This document shows positions 17,953 through 26,923 of a DNA stretch of 64,000 nt, piece by piece. Position 1 is the first letter of the stretch. The number at the start of each line of letters is the position of its first letter. The DNA is taken from positions 86,194 to 150,193 of the forward strand of contig JAKSPC010000002.1 of assembly GCA_024405155.1 (NCBI GenBank), in the 5' to 3' direction. Under the pieces are notes generated by a model. The model did not search any database. It saw only the letters and a program-made list of their open reading frames with translations, and was not told the DNA's origin. The position numbers were made by a program, and so were the translations under genes. This stretch comes from Lachnospiraceae bacterium (GTDB lineage Bacteria; Bacillota; Clostridia; Lachnospirales; Lachnospiraceae).

Positions 17953-19347
17953 TTACTTCTTCTCTCCCTGTTTTACGCATTTCACAACGATGCCGCTTAA
18001 TGCAAACAGAGCCAGAACGTTGGGAATGACCATGATATTGTTAAAGAGATCTGTAAGCTCCCATACAAGATCGTTGGAAGCGATGGTACCCAGGAATACG
18101 AATACCAGCGCAATGATCGTATATATCGTCGTGCAGAGCTTCGGATTCTTTTTGCCGAACAGATACTCCGCATTGATCTTTCCGAACAGGTTCCAGGAAA
18201 GAATGGTGGAGAAGGCAAAGAACAGAAGGCAGACGGCAACGAACTTTCCCCCGATGGACTGTCCCATAATGGTACTGAATGCGGTCTGTGCCAGATTTGC
18301 CTTGCTGATGCCCTCCGGGATCACGCCGGAAGCGAGGATGCCGTCTTCGGTATAAAGGGTGGAAATGATAACAAGCGCATTCAGGGTAAGGACAATGAAA
18401 GTATCGATGAACACACCGATCATGGCTACAACGCCCTGATCATGGGGCTTTTCCACATCGGCAAGCGCATGGGCGTGAGGTGTGGAACCCATACCTGCTT
18501 CATTGGAGAAAAGTCCTCTCTTGGCACCCTGGCTGATAGCCGTCTTAATTGCATAACCCAGGCTGCCGCCGATAATGGCGTTGGGGGTGAATGCATATCT
18601 GAAAATCATTCCGAATGTCTGCGGAACATATTTGATACGTGCCACAAGGATCACAAGACCGCCTAAAATAAATACCGTAGCCATGAAAGGTACGATCTTT
18701 TCCGTAGCGGAAGCCAGAGACTTCACACCGCCCAGGAAAATGATGGCACAAACAACAACAAGGATAATTCCGATGATCCATGCGGGGATGCCGAAAGCGC
18801 TCTCCATGTTTGCACCGATGGAGTTAGACTGTACCATGCATCCCATGAAGCCGAGAGCCAGTGTGATGGCTACGGCAAAGAAAGCAGCGAGAAACTTTCC
18901 GAATTTTCCCTGATAAGCTTTCTGGATGTAATACACGGGGCCGCCCTTAATAACACCGTCCGAGCCGGTCACTCTGGTGGAAATGGCAAGTGTCGCCTCG
19001 GCATAGATGGTAGCCATGCCGAAGAAAGCAATGATCCACATCCAGAAGATGGCGCCGGGACCACCGGTAAGAATGGCACCGGAAGCACCGACGATATTAC
19101 CGGTACCTACCTGTGCGGCAATGGCCGTCGAAAGAGCCTGGAAGGAGCTCATCTTTGTACGGGATTTCTTTCCGTTCAGGGAAAGATTGCCGAAAACCTT
19201 CTTCATGCCTTCGCCAAAGCATCTCACCTGAACGAATCTGGTCTTAATGGAATAAAACAGACCGACGCCGATCAGCATGAAGATCAGAATGTAATCGGAA
19301 AGATAGGAATTGATCGTCGCAGCGATCTTAAGTAACGTGTCCTGCAT
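17953..19347 (-). CDS. Na+:alanine/glycine symporter (AGCS family)
   Basis: Sodium-coupled uptake of small neutral amino acids. The protein is 464 residues from the ATG at 19347 (GGAGG 11 nt upstream); the frame extends to a GTG at 19386, but that lies inside the riboswitch expression platform. About 11 membrane helices are visible. The family signature region SSFQALSTAIAAQVGTGNIV and GLFSNEAGMGSTPHAHA are typical of AlsT/GlyP/DagA transporters. The gene is preceded by a glycine riboswitch, which argues that glycine is a real substrate. Confidence 0.93.
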   Translation of the reverse strand: MQDTLLKIAATINSYLSDYILIFMLIGVGLFYSIKTRFVQVRCFGEGMKKVFGNLSLNGKKSRTKMSSFQALSTAIAAQVGTGNIVGASGAILTGGPGAIFWMWIIAFFGMATIYAEATLAISTRVTGSDGVIKGGPVYYIQKAYQGKFGKFLAAFFAVAITLALGFMGCMVQSNSIGANMESAFGIPAWIIGIILVVVCAIIFLGGVKSLASATEKIVPFMATVFILGGLVILVARIKYVPQTFGMIFRYAFTPNAIIGGSLGYAIKTAISQGAKRGLFSNEAGMGSTPHAHALADVEKPHDQGVVAMIGVFIDTFIVLTLNALVIISTLYTEDGILASGVIPEGISKANLAQTAFSTIMGQSIGGKFVAVCLLFFAFSTILSWNLFGKINAEYLFGKKNPKLCTTIYTIIALVFVFLGTIASNDLVWELTDLFNNIMVIPNVLALFALSGIVVKCVKQGEKK

Positions 19348-19364
19348 AACTCTATATACCTCCA

Positions 19365-19404
19365 GCAATAAAATAGAGCTGCTCACTCGAGCAGCCCTGG
19401 AGAA
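19365..19404 (-). promoter_or_regulatory. Riboswitch expression platform: terminator-like hairpin and anti-ribosome-site segment
   Basis: On the - strand GCTGCTC (19389-19395) pairs with GAGCAGC (19378-19384), followed by TCTATTTTATT, a plausible intrinsic terminator just before the ribosome site GGAGG (19359-19363). Directly upstream, TTCTCCAG (19397-19404) can pair either with CTGGAGAA in the aptamer (19492-19499) or with the CTGGAG of the ribosome site (19360-19365). This gives alternative structures suitable for control by glycine. Confidence 0.6.
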
Positions 19405-19427
19405 AACATAACAGGTTCATATTCCTG

Positions 19428-19510
19428 CTCTGTCCTTTTGCCTGAGAGATTCGGCTTCCGCCTTGCACCTTCGGCACCCGCATGAACGGGATTCTCCAGA
19501 GTGATCTCCT
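19428..19510 (-). ncRNA. Glycine riboswitch, single aptamer
   Basis: The - strand carries the conserved gcvT-type glycine aptamer: GGTGCCGAAGG followed by GCAAG, then AATCTCTCAGGCAAAAGGAC. P1 is formed by CTCTG (19497-19501) and CAGAG (19428-19432). Only one aptamer is visible, where tandem pairs are common. A further hairpin lies upstream at about 19515-19540. It controls the AGCS symporter gene. Confidence 0.93.
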
Positions 19511-19553
19511 TTTCCAGTCGCTTACGTTCCTGGAACTATCTGCGATCGTATGG

Positions 19554-19582
19554 AATATATCACCGATATGAAGTTATGTCAA
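19554..19582 (-). promoter_or_regulatory. Promoter of the glycine riboswitch transcript
   Basis: A perfect -35 box TTGACA (19577-19582) follows the putP stop codon without a gap; the -10 box TATATT (19554-19559) lies 17 bp away. The start site would be near 19547, giving a leader of about 200 nt that holds the riboswitch. Confidence 0.8.
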
Positions 19583-21112
19583 TTATTTCTTGTATACGGA
19601 CTCAAATTCTTCCACGATCTCCTTTTCCGGTTCCTTTGTAAGGAGGCTTACAACAATGATGACCAGAAGCGAGAAAACGAATGCGGGAAGAAGTTCATAG
19701 ATCGTAAACACGCCGCCAAGCTTGGCAATGCCGAACTTCCAGATGAAAACCATGGCAGCGCCGGCGATCATGCCGGCAATGGCGCCATACTTGTTTGCTC
19801 TCTTCCAGAACAGTGCGCAGAGCACTACAGGACCGAAAGTTGCACCGAATCCTGCCCAGGCGAAGGATACGACTCTGAAAATGGAACTGTTGGGGTTTGA
19901 CGCGAATATGATGCCGGCAATCGCAACACCGACCACGGTGATACGGGCGATCATCATGTTCTTCTTGTCGCTCAGCTTTACGCCGAAAACGTCTGTAAGG
20001 AGGTTCTGCGTAAGACCGGAAGCAGCAGCCAGAAGCTGGGCATCGGCGGTAGACATGGTAGCCGCAAGGATTCCGGCAAGGATAAGTCCTGCGATCAGAG
20101 AAGGAAGCAGTCCGCCTTCTGCAATAGCTTTGGAGACGTGGACCATGATATTCTCCGCTTCCGGCTCGGAACCGAACATGGGGATCAAGCCTGCCTTGCA
20201 GAGCGAGTAACCTACGATACCGATGATCACGGCTACGCCGAGAGAGATCACGCACCAGATGGAACCTACTCTTCTGCAGGTAGTGAGTTTCTTCTCATCT
20301 TCCACTGCCATGAAGTGGATCAGGATGTGCGGCATGCCGAAATATCCAAGTCCCCAGGCAAGAGTAGATGCGATCATGAAAGGTGTATAGGGACCGGCTT
20401 CCGTGTTCTGAATGGAAGTGCTGGCAAAGAGGCTGAGATAACCCGGAACTGCCTTTGCATTATCCATAACGACGTTCCATCCGCCGACTTTGTTCACGCC
20501 AAAGAAAAGAACGATAATCAGTGCCGCAGTCATGACGATGGACTGAATAAGACTCGTTACGGAAGCTGCCATAAATCCGCCGGTGGCGCAGTAAGCTACG
20601 ATAACGGCAGCGGAAACGATCATGGCAGGCATGTAATCAAAACCGAACAGACTGTTGAAAAGTTTTCCGCATGCGGAGAAACCGGATGCCACATAAGGCA
20701 CGAAGAATACGATGATCATCAGAGCGCCGATGGTCTCAATGATCTTCGTATTGTCACGGAATCTGGTGGAAAGGAAATCAGGAACCGTAATGGATCCAAG
20801 CTTCATGGAATATCTCTTGAGACGCTTTGCCACGATGAGCCAGTTGAGATAAGTTCCCAGAGAAAGACCGATAGCCGTCCAGCTGGCCTCTGCAACACCG
20901 CAGAACAGAGCAAGTCCGGGAACGCCCATTAAAAGATAGGCACTCATATCGGAAGCCTCGGTACTCATCGCAGTAACGATGGGGCCCAGTTTTCTTCCGC
21001 CAAGATAAAAGTCCTCGGTGTTCTTGTTATCGGAATACCTGAATCCGATATACAGCATTCCCAAAAGATACGCAATGATCGTAACAAGAATGCAGATCGT
21101 TGAAGTAGTCAT
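19583..21112 (-). CDS. putP: Na+/proline symporter
   Basis: Sodium:solute symporter of the SSS family that imports proline. With the ATG at 21112 it has 509 residues; the frame opens at a TTG 21 nt further up, but GGGGGA lies 5 nt before this ATG. About 13 membrane helices are visible, with FYLGGRKLGPIVTAMSTEAS near the N-terminus (Na+-binding helix region) and the SSS signature GLILAGILAATMSTADAQLL. The C-terminus ends in a charged tail. No terminator is seen after it, so its transcript may run into the riboswitch region downstream. Confidence 0.94.
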   Translation of the reverse strand: MTTSTICILVTIIAYLLGMLYIGFRYSDNKNTEDFYLGGRKLGPIVTAMSTEASDMSAYLLMGVPGLALFCGVAEASWTAIGLSLGTYLNWLIVAKRLKRYSMKLGSITVPDFLSTRFRDNTKIIETIGALMIIVFFVPYVASGFSACGKLFNSLFGFDYMPAMIVSAAVIVAYCATGGFMAASVTSLIQSIVMTAALIIVLFFGVNKVGGWNVVMDNAKAVPGYLSLFASTSIQNTEAGPYTPFMIASTLAWGLGYFGMPHILIHFMAVEDEKKLTTCRRVGSIWCVISLGVAVIIGIVGYSLCKAGLIPMFGSEPEAENIMVHVSKAIAEGGLLPSLIAGLILAGILAATMSTADAQLLAAASGLTQNLLTDVFGVKLSDKKNMMIARITVVGVAIAGIIFASNPNSSIFRVVSFAWAGFGATFGPVVLCALFWKRANKYGAIAGMIAGAAMVFIWKFGIAKLGGVFTIYELLPAFVFSLLVIIVVSLLTKEPEKEIVEEFESVYKK

Positions 21113-21141
21113 AATGTTCCCCCATTTACACAATTTGTTTT

Positions 21142-21170
21142 ATTATATTCTTATTTCGCGCATTGGGCAA
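21142..21170 (-). promoter_or_regulatory. putP promoter
   Basis: -35 box TTGCCC (21165-21170) and perfect -10 box TATAAT (21142-21147) with 17-bp spacing on the - strand. It is back to back with the pfp promoter; the two -35 boxes are only 7 bp apart. Confidence 0.7.
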
Positions 21171-21177
21171 TAGTTAG

Positions 21178-21206
21178 TTGCACTTCCCATGCAAAAGGAT
21201 TAAAAT
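21178..21206 (+). promoter_or_regulatory. pfp promoter
   Basis: -35 box TTGCAC (21178-21183) and -10 box TAAAAT (21201-21206) with 17-bp spacing. AAGGAG precedes the ATG at 21237. Confidence 0.65.
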
Positions 21207-21236
21207 GAAACCACTATAACATAAGGAGCTTTCATT

Positions 21237-22895
21237 ATGAATATTTCATCTTTACAGGAAGCAAGATATGCCTACGTTCCCAAGCTTCCGGGAATGCTCA
21301 GAAACGGTATTTCGGAAATTTGCGTAAAAGAAGGAGCCGCTACCGGTTCTGTCGCAGATCAGGAAAAGATCAAAGCGCTGTTTCCTATGACATACGGAAA
21401 GCCTGAAGTGACATTCGAAAAAGGACAGAATACCGCCGCTGCCAAAAAGCAGGTGATCGGCGTGATCCTGTCCGGCGGACAGGCACCCGGCGGACACAAC
21501 GTCATCTGCGGTCTTTACGATGCACTGAAAGCCTCCGATAAGAATAACGTTCTTCTTGGATTCAAGGGAGGTCCCAGCGGACTGATCGAAGATGATTTCA
21601 TTGAATTCGATGACGCTTACATCAATGCTTACAGAAACACCGGCGGATTTGACATCATCGGTTCCGGCAGAACGAAACTGGAGACTGAGGAACAGTTTCA
21701 GGTCGTAACGGAAGTGGCAAAGAAGCATGGTCTCAACGCCATCGTGATCATCGGCGGTGACGATTCCAATACCAATGCCGCAGTTCTTGCAGAGTATATG
21801 GCGGCTCACGGTACGGGAGTACAGGTGATCGGCTGCCCGAAGACGATCGACGGTGATCTGAAGAATGATGACATCGAAGCGTCTTTCGGATTCGATACGG
21901 CTACCAAGACCTATTCCGAGCTTATCGGCAATATTGAAAGAGATGCCAACTCCGCCAAGAAATACTGGCACTTTGTAAAGGTAATGGGCCGCTCCGCTTC
22001 TCACGTTGCCCTGGAATGTGCACTGAAAACGCAGCCCAACATCTGTCTCATCGGTGAAGAGATCGCCGCAAAGGAAATGTCTCTGTCACAGATCGCGGGA
22101 TATATTGCCGATTCCGTAGAGAAAAGAGCAGCTGACGGAAACAACTTCGGTGTAGCGATCATTCCCGAAGGCATTGTGGAATTCGTCCCCGAATTCGGCA
22201 GACTGATCCGTGAGATCAACGATCTTCTTGCCGGCGAGAATACGGAAAAGTTCAACGCGCTTCCCGACTGGACCGCGAAATGCGAATTCATCAGAAACGG
22301 ACTTACCGAAAATTCCTTCAAGGTATTTGAAGTACTGCCCTTTGCCATCCAGCAGCAGCTGTTCCTGGAAAGAGATCCCCACGGAAACGTTCAGGTGTCT
22401 CTGATCGAATCCGAAAAACTTTTCTCTGAAATGGTAAAGGCTGAGCTTGCAAAGAGAAAAGCCGCCGGGACCTATAAGGGAAAATTCAGTGCACAGCATC
22501 ATTTCTTCGGATATGAAGGCCGCTGCGCGTTCCCGTCAAACTTCGATGCGGATTACTGCTACGCTCTCGGCTATAATGCATTCATGCTGATCCAGTATGG
22601 CTATACCGGATATCTTTCCAAGATCTCCAATATCTCCAAACCTGCCGATCAGTGGATCGCAGGCGGCATGCCCATCACCAAGATGATGAACATGGAAAGA
22701 AGGAACGGAAAAGATAAGCCCGTGATCAGAAAAGCTCTCGTTGAGCTTGACGGCAAGCCCTTCACCTACTTTGCTGCCAACAGAGACAAGTGGGCTGTGG
22801 AGACCTGCTACGTGTTCCCCGGCGCCATCCAGTATTACGGTCCCGCTTCCGTATGCGACATCACCACGGAAACGCTGAAGCTGGAGAAGATGTAA
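21237..22895 (+). CDS. pfp: Pyrophosphate-dependent phosphofructokinase
   Basis: Interconverts fructose 6-phosphate + PPi and fructose 1,6-bisphosphate + Pi in glycolysis and gluconeogenesis. The 552-residue length is that of the long (plant beta-like) PPi-PFK class. The phosphoryl-donor signature is GGDDSNTNA (173-181) with Asp176 in place of the Gly of ATP enzymes, and PKTIDGD (201-207) with the PPi-specific lysine at 202. One of only two + strand genes, with its own promoter, and divergent from putP. An ATP-type pfkA is 4 kb away. Confidence 0.96.
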   Translation: MNISSLQEARYAYVPKLPGMLRNGISEICVKEGAATGSVADQEKIKALFPMTYGKPEVTFEKGQNTAAAKKQVIGVILSGGQAPGGHNVICGLYDALKASDKNNVLLGFKGGPSGLIEDDFIEFDDAYINAYRNTGGFDIIGSGRTKLETEEQFQVVTEVAKKHGLNAIVIIGGDDSNTNAAVLAEYMAAHGTGVQVIGCPKTIDGDLKNDDIEASFGFDTATKTYSELIGNIERDANSAKKYWHFVKVMGRSASHVALECALKTQPNICLIGEEIAAKEMSLSQIAGYIADSVEKRAADGNNFGVAIIPEGIVEFVPEFGRLIREINDLLAGENTEKFNALPDWTAKCEFIRNGLTENSFKVFEVLPFAIQQQLFLERDPHGNVQVSLIESEKLFSEMVKAELAKRKAAGTYKGKFSAQHHFFGYEGRCAFPSNFDADYCYALGYNAFMLIQYGYTGYLSKISNISKPADQWIAGGMPITKMMNMERRNGKDKPVIRKALVELDGKPFTYFAANRDKWAVETCYVFPGAIQYYGPASVCDITTETLKLEKM

Positions 22896-22907
22896 GTACA
22901 ACAAAAT

Positions 22908-23022
22908 AAGCCCCCCGGTGGATTGCGAGCCGTGCGTGCTTTGAAGCGAGTTTCGCAGCGAAGCGAGAACTGTTTGAAGCTGCAAACACGCACCGAAGCA
23001 TGGTACCGCCGGGGGGCTTTTT
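22908..23022. terminator. Large multi-tier hairpin between convergent pfp and lysS; bidirectional terminator
   Basis: An outer 14-bp stem (22908-22921 with 23006-23019, one G-U pair) encloses a second stem (GTGCGTG at 22932-22938 with CACGCAC at 22987-22993, extended by TTTG/CAAA) and an apical stem-loop near 22950-22972 (AGTT..TCGC/GCGA..AACT). T runs follow on the + strand and T-rich sequence on the - strand. It can end both transcripts, but the inner tiers are not needed for that. Confidence 0.8.
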
Positions 23023-23030
23023 ATTTGTAA

Positions 23031-25106
23031 TTACTGCATCTGTTCTGAGATCTCGTCTTCGGAAGCCTGCATGGCTTTGAGAACTTTGTCCAGGAGCTCA
23101 TCCAGCTCCCATCCCAGTTTCTCCGCACCGTCTTTGATCACGTCACGGCTGCAGCCTGCGGCAAATCTCTTGTCCTTGAATTTCTTTTTCAGCGAGGACA
23201 GTTCCATGTCTTTGGTGCTCTTTGAAGGTCTCATGAGCGCTGCCGACCAGGTAAGGCCTGTCAGTTCATCTGCTGCGAACAGAACTTTTTCCATTTCCAG
23301 TTCCGGTTCCACATCACTGCAAAGTCCGTATCCGTGAGAACAGATCGCATGGATCATATCATCCGATACACCTGCTTCCTTTAAAAGTTCCGGAGCCTTT
23401 TTGCAATGCTCCTCCGGCCAGTTTTCAAAATCGATGTCATGAAGCAGTCCCACGATCTCCCAGTAATCGGCTTCATCGCCGTAACCAAGTTCCTTTGCCA
23501 GCCATTTCATTACTGCCGCAACGGTAAGACCGTGCTGGATATGGAACGGCTCCTTGTTATATTTCTTAAGGAGGGCAAGTGCATCATCTTTGGAAATCGT
23601 TGATTCTTTTGCCGTTTTTCCTTCCTCTTTCTTTTCTGTCTGTTTTGCAGCGGTCCTGGCGCCGCCCAGGGTCTTCATCGTCGGGAACAGAAGAACGTCA
23701 CGGATCGCCGGGCTGTCAGTAAGAAGCATGCAGAGCCTGTCGATACCGTAACCGATACCTCCTGTGGGAGGCATGCCGATCTCCAGAGCATTCAGGAAAT
23801 CTTCATCTGTATGATTGGCTTCTTCATCACCGGCATCAGCCAGTGCATCCTGTGCCTTGAAACGTTCTCTCTGATCGATGGGATCATTAAGCTCTGAATA
23901 AGCGTTGCACATCTCCCATCCGTTCATGTACATTTCGAAACGTTCCACGTATCTGGGATCGGACGGTTTCTTCTTGGTAAGAGGACTGATCTCAATGGGA
24001 TGATCCATAACGAAAGTCGGCTGGATCATCTTGTCTTCACAGAATTCCTCAAAGAAAAGATTGATGATATCTCCTCTCTTGTGTCTTTCTTCAAAGGCAA
24101 CGCCTTTTTCTTTTGCAATGGCTCTGGCTTCTTCCAGAGTATCGATCTTTTCGAAATCAACGCCGGTATATTCTTTTATGGCATCCAGCATTCTTACTCT
24201 CTTAAATGGTTTTCCCAGATCCATTTCCACGCCGTTGTATACGATGGTGGTAGTCCCCAGAACTTCTTTCGCCACATGACGGAACATTTCTTCCGTAAGA
24301 TCCATCATGCCGTTGTAATCCGTATATGCCTGATAGAGCTCCATCAGGGTGAACTCGGGATTGTGTCTGGTATCCAGACCTTCGTTACGAAATACCCGAC
24401 CGATCTCATATACTTTTTCCAGACCGCCCACGATAAGTCTCTTCAGATAAAGCTCCAGGGAGATACGAAGCTTCAGATCCTCATCCAGCGCATTGAAATG
24501 TGTCTCAAAAGGTCTGGCGGAAGCACCGCCGGCATTTGAGACCAGCATGGGAGTCTCCACTTCCATGAATCCCTTTTCATCCAGAAACTTTCGGATGGTG
24601 GATATGATCTTTGAACGTTTGATGAAGGTCTCCTTCACGTCTTCATTCATGATAAGATCCACGTATCTCTGACGGTATCTGGCATCGGTATCCGTAATGC
24701 CGTGATACTTTTCGGGAAGGACCTGCAGAGACTTGGAGAGCAGTGTCAGGGTAGACGCATGTACGGAGGTCTCACCGGTCTTTGTTTTAAATACGGTGCC
24801 TTTGATGCCCACAATATCTCCGATATCCATCTTTTTGAACTCCGCATAAGGTTCCTCTCCGATGGAGTCTCTGGCCACATAGACCTGGATCATCCCTTCC
24901 CTGTCCTGAATGTGACAGAAGGAAGCTTTGCCCATGATCCTCTTTAACATCATTCTGCCGGCAATGGATACTTCTTTTCCTTCCAGCTCCTCAAAGTGAT
25001 TCAGAATGTCTGTGGAATGATGGGTCTGATCATATGTAGTGATCACGAACGGATCTTTTCCGTTTGCCTGAAGTTCTCTAAGCTTTTCTGCTCTAACCTG
25101 TTCCAT
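23031..25106 (-). CDS. lysS: Lysyl-tRNA synthetase fused to an HD-domain protein
   Basis: Charges tRNA-Lys. Residues 1 to about 485 are a complete class II LysRS: OB-fold anticodon-binding domain, then the catalytic core with motif 1, motif 2 around [20 protein letters not shown] and motif 3 [15 protein letters not shown] Lys/Glu-rich linker (about 486-508) leads to an extra domain of about 185 residues with HD-phosphohydrolase features: His522 and His525 in HIQHG, His556-Asp557 in GLLHDIDFE, His591 in CSHGYG and Asp613 in FAADELTG. Usual LysRS length is about 490-500 residues. The reading frame is continuous, with no slippery run at the junction. GGAG lies 7 nt before the ATG, and the gene starts 1 nt after greA. 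Confidence 0.95.
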   Translation of the reverse strand: MEQVRAEKLRELQANGKDPFVITTYDQTHHSTDILNHFEELEGKEVSIAGRMMLKRIMGKASFCHIQDREGMIQVYVARDSIGEEPYAEFKKMDIGDIVGIKGTVFKTKTGETSVHASTLTLLSKSLQVLPEKYHGITDTDARYRQRYVDLIMNEDVKETFIKRSKIISTIRKFLDEKGFMEVETPMLVSNAGGASARPFETHFNALDEDLKLRISLELYLKRLIVGGLEKVYEIGRVFRNEGLDTRHNPEFTLMELYQAYTDYNGMMDLTEEMFRHVAKEVLGTTTIVYNGVEMDLGKPFKRVRMLDAIKEYTGVDFEKIDTLEEARAIAKEKGVAFEERHKRGDIINLFFEEFCEDKMIQPTFVMDHPIEISPLTKKKPSDPRYVERFEMYMNGWEMCNAYSELNDPIDQRERFKAQDALADAGDEEANHTDEDFLNALEIGMPPTGGIGYGIDRLCMLLTDSPAIRDVLLFPTMKTLGGARTAAKQTEKKEEGKTAKESTISKDDALALLKKYNKEPFHIQHGLTVAAVMKWLAKELGYGDEADYWEIVGLLHDIDFENWPEEHCKKAPELLKEAGVSDDMIHAICSHGYGLCSDVEPELEMEKVLFAADELTGLTWSAALMRPSKSTKDMELSSLKKKFKDKRFAAGCSRDVIKDGAEKLGWELDELLDKVLKAMQASEDEISEQMQ

Positions 25107-25107
25107 G

Positions 25108-25584
25108 TCAATACTCCAAATTCAAAATATCAAAATCAAGTACACTGTCCCCCAGATCAACGGTTACGGAATCGCCTTCGGAAAAACCGAGGAGCGCTTT
25201 TCCCACAGGAGATTCGTAGGAAATAAGCCTCTTTCTGCTGTCTGCTTCCGGAGCACCCACGATGGTATAAATGATCTCTTCATCAAAGTTCTTGTCATAA
25301 AGAGTCACGACGCAGCCTACGTTGATCTTTTTGGGATCCAGCTCGTCTTCCTTGAGGACTCTGTAGTTTTCCAGAAGTGCCTGCAGTTCCAGGATACGGT
25401 GTTCTACTTCGGACTGTCTGTCTTTTGCAGCATCGTAATCTGCGTTTTCGGACAGATCGCCCTGCTCTCTTGCAGCACCGATCTCTTTTGAAACTTTATG
25501 TCTTTCTTCTATCAAAGAGGCCAGCTCATCTTCAAATTTCTTCTTTCCAGCCGCGGTTATCAGTTTTTTTAACTCGTTTGCCAT
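25108..25584 (-). CDS. greA: Transcription elongation factor GreA
   Basis: Rescues backtracked RNA polymerase by stimulating transcript cleavage. The 158-residue protein has the N-terminal coiled coil with the acidic tip ([18 protein letters not shown]) and the C-terminal FKBP-like domain ([10 protein letters not shown]). First gene of the greA-lysS unit, directly behind a consensus promoter; the order dusB-greA-lysS region is common in Clostridia. Confidence 0.96.
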   Translation of the reverse strand: MANELKKLITAAGKKKFEDELASLIEERHKVSKEIGAAREQGDLSENADYDAAKDRQSEVEHRILELQALLENYRVLKEDELDPKKINVGCVVTLYDKNFDEEIIYTIVGAPEADSRKRLISYESPVGKALLGFSEGDSVTVDLGDSVLDFDILNLEY

Positions 25585-25625
25585 GAGAATACTCCTTTCG
25601 ATCCAGGCGTCATTGTAACCATAAT

Positions 25626-25654
25626 ATTATAATCATCGCCGGATTTCGTGTCAA
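25626..25654 (-). promoter_or_regulatory. greA-lysS promoter
   Basis: Perfect consensus boxes on the - strand: TTGACA (25649-25654), 17 bp, TATAAT (25626-25631). Start site about 35 nt before the greA ATG. Confidence 0.85.
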
Positions 25655-25666
25655 CGAAAGAAACTT

Positions 25667-26629
25667 TTACGTTCCAAGTTTATCAACCAGTGCCATAAAT
25701 TCGTCCATGGTGGACACCAGATTCATTTCATTCCTTAAAGCGGCCGAACCGGGGATCCCTGCGGAATACCAGGCCAGATGGCTCCGCATTTCCGGCATTG
25801 CATGCTTCTCTCCTTTATACTGCACCATCAGTCCGGCGTGGTGCAGTATCATCTTTTTCTTTTCGGAAAGGCCGGGTTCCGGAAGAAGCTCCCCTGTTTC
25901 CAGATAGTGGATCGTTCTTTTGATAAGCCAGGGGTTTCCTTTTCCGCCCCGCGCAATGGCCACGGCGTCACATCCGGTCTCACGGATCATGTTTTCGGCA
26001 TCTTCCGGAGAAAAAATATCGCCGTTCCCTATTACGGGGATCCTGACGGCTTCCTTCACTTTGCGGATGATATCCCAGTCGGCTTTTCCGGAATACATCT
26101 GTTCTCTGGTGCGCCCGTGGATGGTTATGGCACTGACACCGGCGTCCTCACACACTCTTGCGAATTCCACCGCATTTACGTGGGCATCGTCAAATCCTTT
26201 TCTGAACTTTACGGTAACGGGTCTTTTGCAAAGCCGAACCATCATGTCAAGGATCGAAAAAGCTTTCCGGGGATCCTTCATTAAGGCAGAGCCTTCCCCG
26301 TTGCTTACGATCTTGTGTACGGGGCATCCCATGTTGACGTCGATAAGATCATAATCGTCCTGGATCTTCATTGCCATCTGTGCCATGATGAGCGGATCCG
26401 ATCCGAACAGCTGAACGGCGATGGGAAATTCTGTCCCTTCTCCCGGTGCTTTTTTCAGAATGATCTCATTATTCCTGCTTCCATAAAACAGCCCCTTTGA
26501 GGATACCATCTCCGTAGTGACAAGGCCCGCCCCCATTTCTTCCAGGATCATCCTGTATGCGATATCGGTCACCCCCGCCATGGGAGCCATGAAAACATTG
26601 TTTTTTAATGTTACGCTGCCGATCTTCAT
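25667..26629 (-). CDS. dusB: tRNA-dihydrouridine synthase
   Basis: FMN-dependent reduction of uridines in the tRNA D-loop. The 320-residue protein has the N-terminal TIM barrel start MAPMAGVTDIAYR, the DVNMGCPVHKI segment with the catalytic cysteine (GCP), and TIHGRTREQMYSGKADW, all hallmarks of Dus enzymes of the NifR3/DusB branch. The ATG overlaps the stop of the DUF6145-like gene by 4 nt (ATGA), so it is co-translated at the end of the dnaE-pfkA unit. Confidence 0.94.
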   Translation of the reverse strand: MKIGSVTLKNNVFMAPMAGVTDIAYRMILEEMGAGLVTTEMVSSKGLFYGSRNNEIILKKAPGEGTEFPIAVQLFGSDPLIMAQMAMKIQDDYDLIDVNMGCPVHKIVSNGEGSALMKDPRKAFSILDMMVRLCKRPVTVKFRKGFDDAHVNAVEFARVCEDAGVSAITIHGRTREQMYSGKADWDIIRKVKEAVRIPVIGNGDIFSPEDAENMIRETGCDAVAIARGGKGNPWLIKRTIHYLETGELLPEPGLSEKKKMILHHAGLMVQYKGEKHAMPEMRSHLAWYSAGIPGSAALRNEMNLVSTMDEFMALVDKLGT

Positions 26630-26919
26630 TTTTTGAATGACTGATAGAACGTTTCCAGCTGTGTGAACAGTTCCTTATTATCTTCCCTCATTTGTCCTAT
26701 TTTCAATTCTGCTCCGATCTCATCTATGGGCCCCATAGTTGTGATCTGAAGAACTCCCTTATCGTCAAACTGAAGGGTGAGAATGCCGCCAACATCGGAC
26801 AGGAATTTCACCGCAAGGATCTTCAGGTCATCCTTAACGGAGGAAGGAAGGATCCCAAACTCTTCTTCGTTAAAATAATACTTCATGCTGGACGCATTTC
26901 CCGCGCATAATACCTTCAT
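26626..26919 (-). CDS. Small conserved protein, DUF6145-like
   Basis: A 97-residue soluble protein of unknown function. The core MKYYFNEEEFGILPSSVKDD resembles a small family seen in Lachnospiraceae (DUF6145 by my recollection). The fold looks like alternating beta strands and one long C-terminal helix (IGQMREDNKELFTQLETFYQSF). GAGGTG precedes the ATG by 5 nt. It sits between pfkA (4 nt away) and dusB (4-nt overlap), so it is fully embedded in the operon. Confidence 0.75.
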   Translation of the reverse strand: MKVLCAGNASSMKYYFNEEEFGILPSSVKDDLKILAVKFLSDVGGILTLQFDDKGVLQITTMGPIDEIGAELKIGQMREDNKELFTQLETFYQSFKK

Positions 26920-26923
26920 CCGA

